A DNA stretch of 64,000 nt from Hyphomicrobiales bacterium. Lineage in GTDB: Bacteria > Pseudomonadota > Alphaproteobacteria > Rhizobiales > Rhizobiaceae. Made by a program: the position numbers and the translations under genes. The notes under the pieces are model-generated. The model was not told the DNA's origin and searched no databases. It saw nothing but the letters and a program-made list of their open reading frames with translations. The stretch is taken from the NCBI GenBank assembly GCA_900465915.1, contig UBKJ01000002.1:186001-250000 (forward strand). The letters are read 5' to 3'. Of this stretch, positions 45,993 to 54,131 are shown piece by piece. Within the stretch, counting starts at the first letter, position 1. Each line of letters begins with the position of its first letter.

Positions 45993-46798
45993 GGGCGGCG
46001 CTGGCGCTCGGCGCGGCGCTGCTAGCGCTACCGGCATGGGCCGGGGACGCGCCGCGCCGCGTGGTGTCGATCAATGTCTGCACCGACCAGCTCGCGATGA
46101 CGCTGGCGGACGAGGGGCAGTTGCTGTCGGTCTCGGCGCTGTCGCGCGATCCGCTTCTGTCGGCGCTGGCCGACCGGGCGAAAGATTTGCCGGTCAATCA
46201 CGGCCAGGCGGAGGAGGTGTTCATGCTCAAGCCCGACCTGGTGCTGGCGGGGACGTTTTCGTCGCGCGCCACGGTGGGGCTTTTGCGCCGGCTCGGCCTG
46301 CGCGTCGAGGAGTTCAAGCCGGCCGGCTCCTTCGCCGATATCGAGGCCGGTCTGGAGCGGATGGGGCGGCTGCTCGGCCACGAGGACCGGGCCGAAGCCG
46401 CCGTCGCCGGCATCAAGGCCGCCTTGCAGGAACCGCCGGAGCGCTCGCGCCGGCGGCGGGTCGCGCTTTATTACGCCAACAGTTATACGGCGGGGCGGGG
46501 CACGCTGATCGACGACGCGGTGCGGCTCGCCGGGCTCGACAATCTGGCCGGACAGGCCGGGGTGAGCGGGCCGGCGCAATGGCCGCTGGAAAGGCTGGTG
46601 ATGGAGAAGCCCGATCTTCTGGTGCTGGGGGCCGAGGCGCGCGCGCCGGCGCTGGCCTATGAGAATTTCCGCCATCCGGCGCTGCGAACGCTGGCGAAAA
46701 GCGCCCGCGTGGTGACGCTGCCCGATAGCCTGACCGTCTGCGGCGGCCCGTTCAGCGTCGAGGCCGTCAGGCTTTTGCGGGAGGCGGCGCGTGACTGA
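45989..46798 (+). CDS. FecB/BtuF-type periplasmic binding protein
   Basis: A 269-aa substrate-binding protein from a GTG overlapping the previous stop. Type I signal peptide (ALALGAALLALPAWAGD), no lipobox Cys. VVSINVCTDQLAMTLADEGQL, MLKPDLVLAGTFSSRA and CGGPFSVEAVRLL are typical of the helical-backbone iron-siderophore/cobalamin group. The substrate is not readable; no riboswitch is seen. Confidence 0.85.
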   Translation: MRAALALGAALLALPAWAGDAPRRVVSINVCTDQLAMTLADEGQLLSVSALSRDPLLSALADRAKDLPVNHGQAEEVFMLKPDLVLAGTFSSRATVGLLRRLGLRVEEFKPAGSFADIEAGLERMGRLLGHEDRAEAAVAGIKAALQEPPERSRRRRVALYYANSYTAGRGTLIDDAVRLAGLDNLAGQAGVSGPAQWPLERLVMEKPDLLVLGAEARAPALAYENFRHPALRTLAKSARVVTLPDSLTVCGGPFSVEAVRLLREAARD

Positions 46799-47792
46799 GA
46801 ACAGGCGTTTCGCGCTCTTGCTCATGGCGCTCGGGGGTCTGGTGGCGGCGCTGTTCGCGCTGTCGCTGCTGACCGGCCCGGCGGCGATCTCCGCCGCCGG
46901 CAGTTTTCGCGCGCTGTTTTCCGGCGAGGGCGACGCCGTGGCGCTGGTGATGCGCGAGATCCGCCTGCCGCGCGCGCTTCTGGCCGTGCTGGTCGGCGGC
47001 TCGCTCGGCCTGTCGGGCGCGGCGCTGCAAGGCTATCTGCGCAATCCGCTGGCCGAGCCCGGCCTGCTCGGCGTCAGCAGCGCCGCCTCGCTCGGCGCGG
47101 TGATCGCGCTTTATAGCGGGCTGTCGCTGGCCTTTCCGCTGGCGCTGCCGCTGGCGGCGCTCATCGGCGCGCTCGGCGCGGCGCTGCTGGTGCGCGCGCT
47201 GGCCGGGCGCGGGGCGGGGGCGCTGGCCGTCATCCTCGCCGGCGTCGCCGTCACCAGCCTCGCCGGCGCCTTGACCGCGCTGGCGCTGAATCTTTCGCCC
47301 AATCCCTTCGCCGCGATGGAGATCGTGTTCTGGATGCTCGGCTCGCTCGCCGACCGCTCCATGACGCATGTGGCGCTGGCCGCGCCCTTCATCCTCGCCG
47401 GCTGGGCCATGCTTCTGTCGCAGGCGCGCGCGCTCGACAGCCTGACCTTGGGCGCGGACGCGGCGGCGTCGATGGGCGTCGACCTCAACCGCGCGCAATG
47501 GCTGACCGTGCTGGGCGCGGCGGCCTCGGTCGGGGCCGCCACCGCCGTGGCCGGGACCATCGGCTTCGTCGGGCTGGTCGCGCCGCATCTTCTGCGGCCG
47601 CTGGTCGGCGCGCGGCCGTCGCGACTGCTCGTCGCCAGCGCCTTCGGCGGCGCGGCGCTGCTGCTCGCAGCCGACATACTGGCGCGGGTGATCATGCCGG
47701 GACGCGAGTTGAAGCTCGGCGTGCTGACGGCGCTGATCGGCGCGCCCTTCTTCCTGCGGCTGGTGCTGCAATACCGGCGGAGGCTGTTGTGA
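46791..47792 (+). CDS. FecCD-type ABC transporter permease
   Basis: A 333-aa permease from a GTG at 46791, overlapping the binding-protein gene by 8 bp. About ten spans, with the family segments RLPRALLAVLVGGSLGLSGAALQGYLRNPLAEPGLLGVSSAA (split over residues 53-95) and GTIGFVGLVAPHLLRPLVG, the coupling-helix Gly motif. It imports the substrate captured by the binding protein. Confidence 0.92.
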   Translation: MTENRRFALLLMALGGLVAALFALSLLTGPAAISAAGSFRALFSGEGDAVALVMREIRLPRALLAVLVGGSLGLSGAALQGYLRNPLAEPGLLGVSSAASLGAVIALYSGLSLAFPLALPLAALIGALGAALLVRALAGRGAGALAVILAGVAVTSLAGALTALALNLSPNPFAAMEIVFWMLGSLADRSMTHVALAAPFILAGWAMLLSQARALDSLTLGADAAASMGVDLNRAQWLTVLGAAASVGAATAVAGTIGFVGLVAPHLLRPLVGARPSRLLVASAFGGAALLLAADILARVIMPGRELKLGVLTALIGAPFFLRLVLQYRRRLL

Positions 47793-48571
47793 CGGCGCTT
47801 CTGATCGAGAACCTCCATGTCGCGCTCGGCGGCCGCAAGGCGCTGGACGGCGTGTCCTTCACGGCGCAGGCGGGCGAGTTCATCGGCCTGATCGGCCCCA
47901 ACGGGGCGGGAAAGACCACGCTGCTGCGCGCCGTGCTGGGGCTCGCCGCCTCGCAAGGCCAAATGGCGCTCGACGGGCGCGACCTGCGCGCCCTGCCGGC
48001 CAAGGCGCGGGCGCAGGCCATCGCCTATCTGCCGCAGGAGCGCGAGGTGGCCTGGCCCGTGCCGGTGCATGTGCTGTGCGCGCTCGGCCGCATGGCGCTG
48101 AAGCCGCCCTTCGCCGGGCTCGACGCCCGCGACGCGGCGCTGGTCGAGGCGGCGATGGCGCGCATGGACGTGGCGCATCTGCGCGACCGGCCGGCGGACG
48201 CGCTCTCGGGCGGCGAACGGGCGCGGGCGCTGATCGCCCGCGCGCTGGCGCAGGACACGCCGGTCCTGCTCGCCGACGAGCCGGCGGCGGGGCTGGACCC
48301 GGGGCACCAGATCGGCCTGATGGACTGTTTCGCCGGCCTCGCCGCCGAGGGCCGCACCGTGATCGCCTCGCTGCACGACCTCGGGCTCGCCGCGGCGCAT
48401 TGCACGCGGCTGATCGTGCTGGATAAGGGCCGCGTCGCCGCCGACGGCGCGCCCGCCGCGGTGCTGACGCCGGCGCTGCTCGCCGCCGTCTACGGCGTCT
48501 CGGCGCATATAATGCAGGCGGAGGGCGAGCTGGTCGTCCAGCCCCGCGCGCGCTTGACCGACCTAAAATAG
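47789..48571 (+). CDS. FecE/BtuD-type ABC transporter ATPase
   Basis: A 260-aa ATPase from a GTG at 47789 overlapping the permease stop (GTGA). Walker A GPNGAGKTT, Q-loop AYLPQERE, signature LSGGERARA, Walker B VLLADEPAAGLD and H-loop IASLHDLG. With the two genes before it, a complete importer. Whether the cargo is iron-siderophore, heme or cobalamin is unresolved. Confidence 0.92.
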   Translation: MTALLIENLHVALGGRKALDGVSFTAQAGEFIGLIGPNGAGKTTLLRAVLGLAASQGQMALDGRDLRALPAKARAQAIAYLPQEREVAWPVPVHVLCALGRMALKPPFAGLDARDAALVEAAMARMDVAHLRDRPADALSGGERARALIARALAQDTPVLLADEPAAGLDPGHQIGLMDCFAGLAAEGRTVIASLHDLGLAAAHCTRLIVLDKGRVAADGAPAAVLTPALLAAVYGVSAHIMQAEGELVVQPRARLTDLK

Positions 48572-48647
48572 CCGACAAGGCTTGCCGCCGGAATTTCGGG
48601 CGGTTACAGAAACCGCTGAATTTATTTGCAACGAGGGACGCATTATC

Positions 48648-50651
48648 GTGGAACAGACTGAGGCAAAGAAGGCCCGTTTCGGCGCCGGACGCAAGGCGCT
48701 TCTGGCCGGCGTGGCCGTGGTGGTTTTGGCTGCGGCCGGCATGACCGGATACAAGATCACGCTGCAGCGGGCGATCGCCGCGCAATTGAAGAAGCAGGGC
48801 GGCTCGGCCGGCTCCGTCACGGCGGACCTGTTCTTCGGCGTGCATCTGCGCGACCTGACGCTGCCGCAGAAGGACGGCTCCAGCCTGCGCGTGGCGGCCA
48901 TGGACGGCCGGCCGCAATTCCTGTTCCTGCCCGGCATGTTCCACGCCAGCGGCGTCGAGGCCACCATCGACCAGTTCAAGATCACCGTGCCGGAAGTGTC
49001 GATCAACCACGCCAGCTTCGACCGCAAGACGCTGACCGACGTGTTCGGCGACAACGAGCTGAGCCTCGCCGAGCGCGTCGGCCGCTTCTCGGCCCGCCGC
49101 GTCGCCGCGCCCGAGGTGGACGTGACCCAGACCGTCGGCGGCGGCGAGCAGACCGCCATCTACAAGGACGTGTCGCTGGACGACGTCGTCAACGGCCATG
49201 TCGGCCGCTATTCGCTCAGCGGCGCCACCTTCGGCGTGACGGTCGACAAGCCGGGCGCCGACGGCGTCGCCACGCCCGAGAAGGCGGACGGAACCATCGG
49301 CGCCGTCGAGGGCAAGGATCTCGACGGCGTCTTCCTGGCGCGGCTCTACACCGAGGCCGCCGGGCCGGACGACAAGGAGCCGCAGCCGGTCTATGGCCCG
49401 TTCTCGGTCAAGGACGTGGCGGTGAAGGGCAAGGAAGGCTCGTTCAGCTATGGCGAGGTGCGCAGCGACGGCTTCACCATGCGGCTCGCCGCCGCGCCGC
49501 TGCCGGAGCTGCTGAAGAAGATCGCCGCCGTCTCCGATCCCGACGCGCTGCCCACGGCCGAGCGCAATCAGTTCTTCCTCGACCTGCTGTCGCTGGTCGA
49601 CATGGTCGGCAAAGGCGACATGGAGCTGCGCGACATGAAGATGAAGGGCGCCGACGCCGCTACGGGCGAGGGCGCGCTGGACCGGGTTGCCGTGTCCTTC
49701 GGCGACCAGAAGCTCGACGTCTCGATCAAGGGCTTTTCCTTCGCCGAGGGCAAGGACCACATGAAATTCGCCGAGGCGTCGTGGACCGGCTTCTCCTGGG
49801 CACCCACCGCGGCGGCGCTGAAGAAGCTCGCCGCGCTCAGCGACGAGGAGGCCGAGACCTTCCCCTATACGACGCTGCTGCCGGAATTCGGCGCCGCGCG
49901 CGTGAGCGGCCTCGACGCCGACCTCCCCGCGGAGGAGGGCGCCGGGGAAGGCGCGGCGGCCGACCCGTCCGAGCGCATCAAGCTGACGGTGAAGTCCTAC
50001 GAGCTGAAGCTCGGCAAGCCCTATAACGGCATCCCGACCGATATCCGCATCGCCTATGACGACGTGGCGGTGAACCTGCCGGAGAAGATCGACGACCCGT
50101 TCTACGGCCAGCTGCGCAAGATGGGCTACGACAAGCTGGTGTTGTCCTCCAACCTCGAATCGAGCTGGGACGAGCCGAGCCAGAAGCTCTTCGTCAAGGA
50201 CTTCTCCGTCCGCGCCGAGAACATGGGCAGCCTGTCGCTTTCGGGCGAGGTCGGCGGCTTCAGCAAGGCGTTCTTCTCGGGCGACAAGGTGCTGACGCAG
50301 GTGGCGCTCCTGGGCCTCAAGGCGCGCGAGGTCAAGCTGAAGGTGGAGGAGAAGGGCCTGATCGCCCGCGCGATGAAGCTCTACGCCGACGAGAACGGCA
50401 TGAGCGTGGACGATGCGCGCCAGGCGCTGAACATCGGCCTCACGGCCGGCCTGCAGGGGCTGGCGCCGGACCAGCCGCAATTGCAGCAGGCGGTCGCGGC
50501 TTTCTCGGCCTTCCTGGCCAAGCCGAACGTCTTCGAGCTGACCGTCAAGGCCAAGTCCGACAAGGGCGTCGGCGCGCTCGAGATCGCCGCCGCCTCGCAA
50601 GACCCCACCGTGCTGCTCGACAAGGTGGATATCGACGCCAAGGCCGAATAG
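48648..50651 (+). CDS. Large membrane-anchored protein of unknown function
   Basis: A 667-aa protein from the GTG at 48648 (GAGGGACG upstream; frame open to 48582). One membrane span at about residues 15-34 (ALLAGVAVVVLAAAGMTGY), with the rest periplasmic and rich in short beta-strand and charged patches (for example SVTADLFFGVHLRDLTLPQK). There are few Cys and no catalytic motif I can name. It has no similarity I recognise and is single in its transcript, followed by a strong terminator. It might be an AsmA-like envelope protein, which is speculation. Confidence 0.75.
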   Translation: MEQTEAKKARFGAGRKALLAGVAVVVLAAAGMTGYKITLQRAIAAQLKKQGGSAGSVTADLFFGVHLRDLTLPQKDGSSLRVAAMDGRPQFLFLPGMFHASGVEATIDQFKITVPEVSINHASFDRKTLTDVFGDNELSLAERVGRFSARRVAAPEVDVTQTVGGGEQTAIYKDVSLDDVVNGHVGRYSLSGATFGVTVDKPGADGVATPEKADGTIGAVEGKDLDGVFLARLYTEAAGPDDKEPQPVYGPFSVKDVAVKGKEGSFSYGEVRSDGFTMRLAAAPLPELLKKIAAVSDPDALPTAERNQFFLDLLSLVDMVGKGDMELRDMKMKGADAATGEGALDRVAVSFGDQKLDVSIKGFSFAEGKDHMKFAEASWTGFSWAPTAAALKKLAALSDEEAETFPYTTLLPEFGAARVSGLDADLPAEEGAGEGAAADPSERIKLTVKSYELKLGKPYNGIPTDIRIAYDDVAVNLPEKIDDPFYGQLRKMGYDKLVLSSNLESSWDEPSQKLFVKDFSVRAENMGSLSLSGEVGGFSKAFFSGDKVLTQVALLGLKAREVKLKVEEKGLIARAMKLYADENGMSVDDARQALNIGLTAGLQGLAPDQPQLQQAVAAFSAFLAKPNVFELTVKAKSDKGVGALEIAAASQDPTVLLDKVDIDAKAE

Positions 50652-50672
50652 GCCTTTCCGCGCCGCAACCGC

Positions 50673-50700
50673 AACGCCGGCCGCATGGCCGGCGTTTGCT
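50673..50700 (+). terminator. Rho-independent terminator after the 667-aa protein gene
   Basis: AACGCCGGCC-GCAT-GGCCGGCGTT is a perfect 10-bp stem followed by TGCTT, 21 bp after the stop. The T-run is short. Confidence 0.7.
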
Positions 50701-50735
50701 TATGGCGCGGCCGCATATTAAGCTCGCAGCCACAT

Positions 50736-50769
50736 CGGCCTGCGGGCCGCACCGGCCTTTGGGCCGCAC
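50736..50769. repeat. Tandem 17-bp repeat before fucU
   Basis: CGGCCTGCGGGCCGCAC at 50736-50752 is followed at once by CGGCCTTTGGGCCGCAC at 50753-50769; 15 of 17 bases match. Each copy is also a small inverted repeat (CGGCC/GGCCG). It lies 20 bp before the fucU start. Confidence 0.6.
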
Positions 50770-50789
50770 CCTTTTCGGAAAAACAATTC

Positions 50790-51212
50790 ATGCTCAAGAC
50801 CATCAATCCGCTGCTCACCGGTTCGCTGCTGTCGATCCTCGACGACATGGGCCATGGCGACGATCTCGTCATCGTCGACGCCAACTACCCCGCGCATGCC
50901 TCGGGCGTGCCCGCGCTCGATTTTTCGGGCGTGAGCGCCACCGCGATGGCCGAGGCCGTGCTGTCGCTGCTGCCGCTCGACGATTTCGTCGACAAGCCGG
51001 CGACCGTCATGCAGGCCCCGAACGAGACGCCGGCGATCTTCGGCGAGTTCGAGGCGGCCATCGAGGCGGCGGAAGGCCGCCATATCACGGTGGAGCAGAT
51101 CGAGCGCTTCGCCTTCTACGACCGCGCGCGCGGCGCCTTCGCGGTGATCCGCACCGGCGAAAGACGCCTCTACGGCAACATCATCTTCAAGAAGGGCGTG
51201 ATCCGCGCCTGA
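50790..51212 (+). CDS. fucU: RbsD/FucU family mutarotase
   Basis: A 140-aa sugar mutarotase-fold protein: LLTGSLLSILDDMGHGDDLVIVDANYPAHA (split over residues 9-38), TVMQAPNETPAIFGEFEAAI and RFAFYDRARGAFAVIRTGE. The conserved His is in DMGHGD. FucU interconverts fucose anomers; RbsD is the related ribose pyranase. No fucose or ribose gene is nearby, so the sugar is not certain. Confidence 0.88.
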   Translation: MLKTINPLLTGSLLSILDDMGHGDDLVIVDANYPAHASGVPALDFSGVSATAMAEAVLSLLPLDDFVDKPATVMQAPNETPAIFGEFEAAIEAAEGRHITVEQIERFAFYDRARGAFAVIRTGERRLYGNIIFKKGVIRA

Positions 51213-51221
51213 CGCGGCCCC

Positions 51222-51252
51222 GCCGGAACCCGGAAGCCTTCCGGGCTCCGGC
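51222..51252. terminator. Hairpin between convergent fucU and EF-hand genes
   Basis: GCCGGAACCCGGAA and TTCCGGGCTCCGGC pair over 14 bp with one mismatch and a 3-base loop. It lies between the two stop codons (51212 and 51263) without a T-run; terminator function is likely but not certain. Confidence 0.5.
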
Positions 51253-51262
51253 GCGCAGGGGC

Positions 51263-51763
51263 TTAGTCCTGCGGGCCGTGGTTCTTCATGTGGCCGTGGC
51301 GGTGACGCCAGTGGTGGTGATGGCCGCCATGGCCGAACTTATGGGCGGCGCGCAGCTCGCGGCGGTCCAATTTGCCGTCGCCGTTGCGGTCCAGCGCGGC
51401 GAATTCCTTCTTGCGCTGATTCTCGATCGCCTCCAGCGAGATCTTGCCGTCGCCGTTGACGTCCAGGCGGCGCTCGATGCGGTCCGCCTCGCGCTTGACG
51501 ATGCGCTTGAGCGCCAGGGCCTCGATCTCGTCGCGCGACAGGACGCCGTCATGATTGGTGTCGGCGGCCTTCAGCTCGTCCATATGGGAATAACGCTCGA
51601 GATCGATCGGGCCGCGTTTGCCGTGGCCGTCCTGCTTTTCCTGCATCATCGCCGTCGACGGAACGGGCTTCACCGTGTTCGTTCCATTTTCGTCTTGCGC
51701 AAGCGCCGCAGTGGAAAGCAACGCGGAAGCTATGACGGTCATGCATACGATTCTGGACTTCAT
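51263..51763 (-). CDS. Secreted EF-hand calcium-binding protein with His-rich tail
   Basis: A 166-aa protein with a signal peptide (ending ALAQDEN). Three EF-hand loops are visible: DTNHDGVLSRDE, DVNGDGKISLEA and DRNGDGKLDRRE, each with the Dx(D/N)xDG pattern. The last 30 residues are rich in His and Gly (GHGGHHHHWRHRHGHMKNHG) and could bind a transition metal. It is exported to the periplasm. Its role is not known. Confidence 0.85.
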   Translation of the reverse strand: MKSRIVCMTVIASALLSTAALAQDENGTNTVKPVPSTAMMQEKQDGHGKRGPIDLERYSHMDELKAADTNHDGVLSRDEIEALALKRIVKREADRIERRLDVNGDGKISLEAIENQRKKEFAALDRNGDGKLDRRELRAAHKFGHGGHHHHWRHRHGHMKNHGPQD

Positions 51764-51945
51764 GGTTTTCTCGCTCCATTACGCTTTTACCGATCGCCAG
51801 ATATTTGGCGTGGGGGTAATGTCGCTATTTTTTGCTGAACGGCATATGAACAGGCCGATTAATTATCCGTAATGTTCGGCGCGTGAAAAAGCATGGCCAC
51901 GGCCATTGCACAGGGCGGACGGATCAAAAAAGGGAAGGGGGAGAA

Positions 51946-52022
51946 TGGCGCGAGTGACGGGGCTCGAACCCGCGACCTCCGGCGTGACAGGCCGGCACTC
52001 TAACCGACTGAGCTACACCCGC
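51946..52022 (-). tRNA. tRNA-Asp (anticodon GTC)
   Basis: 77 bases with encoded CCA. Acceptor GCGGGTG pairs with CACTCGC, the D arm is GCTCAGTCGG, the anticodon stem CCGGC-CTGTCAC-GCCGG shows GTC, and the T arm is GCGGG-TTCGAGC-CCCGT; the discriminator is G. Confidence 0.95.
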
Positions 52023-52145
52023 GCATTTCTCGTCAGCCCGAAGGCCGCGGCGGTCTCGACGACCGTGAGTGAGCGTTTAAGGCGCGTCGGGGGCGGCGTC
52101 AAGCCAATCTTTGAGCTAAAATTCCGGGCTGTGGATGAAATGGCC

Positions 52146-52433
52146 TCAAACCCTGGATTTGCGCCACCCCGCCGCCCGCGCCTCGGCCTCGGAGCAGAAC
52201 CAGCGCTCGCCATAGCGCGGCGAAATCACCGTCTCGGCATAATATTTCTGGCCCGGAACGTGGAAGATGCGCTCGCCCGTCTCGATGCTGATATTGCCCT
52301 TGATGTCGCACGAAAGGCGGCCGGCGCTCCACGAGACGATCCTGGGCGCGAACGGCGCCGCGAAAGCGCCGACGGATAGGGCGCAAGTCAGCCCGATGAA
52401 TTGCAATCGCGACAAATGTTTCAGAAATGGCAT
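52146..52433 (-). CDS. Secreted small protein with a sunset/ExoI-type C-terminal motif
   Basis: A 95-aa product with a signal peptide (residues 1-26, ending FAAPFAP). The mature part CDIKGNISIETGERIFHVPG, then YYAETVISPRYGERWFCSEAEARAAGWR (two segments) is the conserved tail found at the end of ExoI-like thermonuclease proteins and as stand-alone secreted proteins in Rhizobiales. Two Cys may pair. The function is not established. Confidence 0.8.
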   Translation of the reverse strand: MPFLKHLSRLQFIGLTCALSVGAFAAPFAPRIVSWSAGRLSCDIKGNISIETGERIFHVPGQKYYAETVISPRYGERWFCSEAEARAAGWRKSRV

Positions 52434-52598
52434 GGCCCCCGCCGCCGAAGATGTTTGAGGCCGGCAGGATAGAAGAAGCGCGATAACGGACGCTTATCGA
52501 GGAGCGGAAAATTTTAGCGAAGGTCGTGCCGGATGGGACTTTGTAATCCCGTCCGTTCGGAGGTCATCAGCGGTAAGCGTTTATTTTCAAAGGAAAAA

Positions 52599-52674
<76 letters not shown>

Positions 52675-53213
52675 ACTCGCTCGACCAGGGCAGCGGCCCC
52701 GGTGAAGTGAGCGGTTCTATAACGGCCTCTTTTCCGCCTGTCCAGCCTTCCCGGTGAAAAAACTTGAAAAAAGTTTCTCGGCTTCCGGGAAAGCCCGGAA
52801 ATGCGGGCTTCGACGCCTGATCGGCGTGGCGGCGCTTTTATGGGGAGAGGGGATGAAGGGCGATTTTCCGCGTGGAATCAGGCGCTTTGGCGGGGAGGCT
52901 CGGGAATCGGCGGCGAATAAAAATCGGCGAAAACCTGTTTTTCGCGCCCGGGGCGTTGTATGGCGGTTCGCGCGGCTCCATATTCAGACGACGCGCCCCG
53001 GTGGGACTGCAGGGGCGAGGGGACCGACGGGCGCTTTTCGCACCGTTCGTCATGAAATTGTCGGGGCGTCATGAATTATTGATGCTTGTCTGGCACTGTG
53101 CATCCCATCAAGCCGTTTCGCCGATCAGGCGGACGGAGGGGATTTTTCGGGCCGGCGACGGCGACGCATGGGGATTTAAGGCGTCGGATCGGTTCGGGGT
53201 ATTTGAGGACGGA
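52675..53213. other. 539-bp gap before the DedA gene, no gene recognised
   Basis: No frame shows protein-like composition; the longest (52754-53074, plus) is basic and low in hydrophobic periodicity. GTCATGAA occurs twice, 18 bases apart, around 53048-53075. It should contain the promoter of the DedA gene and may contain an unrecognised RNA. Confidence 0.4.
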
Positions 53214-53876
53214 ATGGAAAGCATCATCGGCGATCTCGGACAGTTCATTTCCGATCATCGGGTCTGGGCCGCGCCTATCGTGGGGGCCATCGCCTTCGGC
53301 GAATCGCTGGCGATCATCGGCATGTTCATCCCCGCCACCCCGATCATGATCGCCATCGGCGGCCTGGTCGGCGCCGGAATCATCGAGCCCATCCCCGTCA
53401 TCATCGGCGCGATCATCGGCGCCGTGGTCGGCGACATCATCTCCTATTTCCTCGGCTGGTGGCTGGGCCGCAACATCATCCACAAATGGCCGCTCAACAA
53501 GCATCGCAGCGGCGTGGCGCGGGCGCGGCTGCTGTTCCGCCGCTACGGCTTCACCGCCGTCTTCCTCGGCCGCTTCTTCGGGCCGGTGCGCTGCACCGTG
53601 CCGATGGTGGCCGGCATGATGTCGATGGACCAGACACGGTTCCAGACCGCCAACATTCTGTCGGCCATGGTCTGGGCGCCGGTCATGTTCCTGCCCGGCT
53701 GGCTGGCCGGACGCGGCGCGGGCGTCTTCGCCCGCATGAACGGCGACCACATGCTGTGGTTCGCCGGCGGAATCACCGTCCTCACCGTGATCGTCACCGT
53801 CATCGGCGTGCGCTTCTTCAAGGCGCGGCCGTCGCGCGAGCGCAAGCGCCGCGTGCAAGTGTCGCCTGCCGAGTGA
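53214..53876 (+). CDS. DedA family membrane protein
   Basis: A 220-aa polytopic protein from the ATG at 53214 with GAGGAC upstream. Typical DedA segments: FGESLAIIGMFIPATPIMIAI, GWWLGRNIIHKWP and FLGRFFGPVRCTVPMVAGMM with the conserved Arg residues. DedA proteins are lipid-scramblase-like and some transport undecaprenyl phosphate; the exact substrate is not readable. Upstream frames open but are not gene-like. Confidence 0.9.
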   Translation: MESIIGDLGQFISDHRVWAAPIVGAIAFGESLAIIGMFIPATPIMIAIGGLVGAGIIEPIPVIIGAIIGAVVGDIISYFLGWWLGRNIIHKWPLNKHRSGVARARLLFRRYGFTAVFLGRFFGPVRCTVPMVAGMMSMDQTRFQTANILSAMVWAPVMFLPGWLAGRGAGVFARMNGDHMLWFAGGITVLTVIVTVIGVRFFKARPSRERKRRVQVSPAE

Positions 53877-54131
53877 TCGGCGGAATGACAGTACCCGGTC
53901 TTGCCTCGACGCCGCGCCTCTGCATAATGCGGCGCATTCCGGCCGGAGCCTTTTCCTCCGGCCCGCTCACAAAGGTTCAGCGCGCCTAATGCCCGACGAC
54001 AGTCGCGACGATTCGTCTTCCCGAAGTCCGGTTTCGCATCGCCGGCGCGGGCTTGCGCCTTTCCCCCGATATGCATTCACGCCGCGCCGGACGCCCGCGT
54101 CCGGCGTCGAAGCGCTTTAGGAGCCCGCCCC
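53877..54131 (+). promoter_or_regulatory. Leader region of the TerC gene with two strong hairpins
   Basis: GGCCGGAG-CCTTTTC-CTCCGGCC (about 53940-53963) and CGCCGGACG-CCCG-CGTCCGGCG (54085-54106) are perfect stems of 8 and 9 bp. TerC/Alx genes elsewhere are often controlled by the yybP-ykoY manganese riboswitch; I could not find its conserved core, so the hairpins may be only a terminator of the DedA gene plus a leader structure. Confidence 0.4.

Noticed and set aside
52754-53074. A 106-codon plus-strand frame before the DedA gene
   Set aside because: Low-complexity basic composition, no family, and no supporting context; left as an empty gap.
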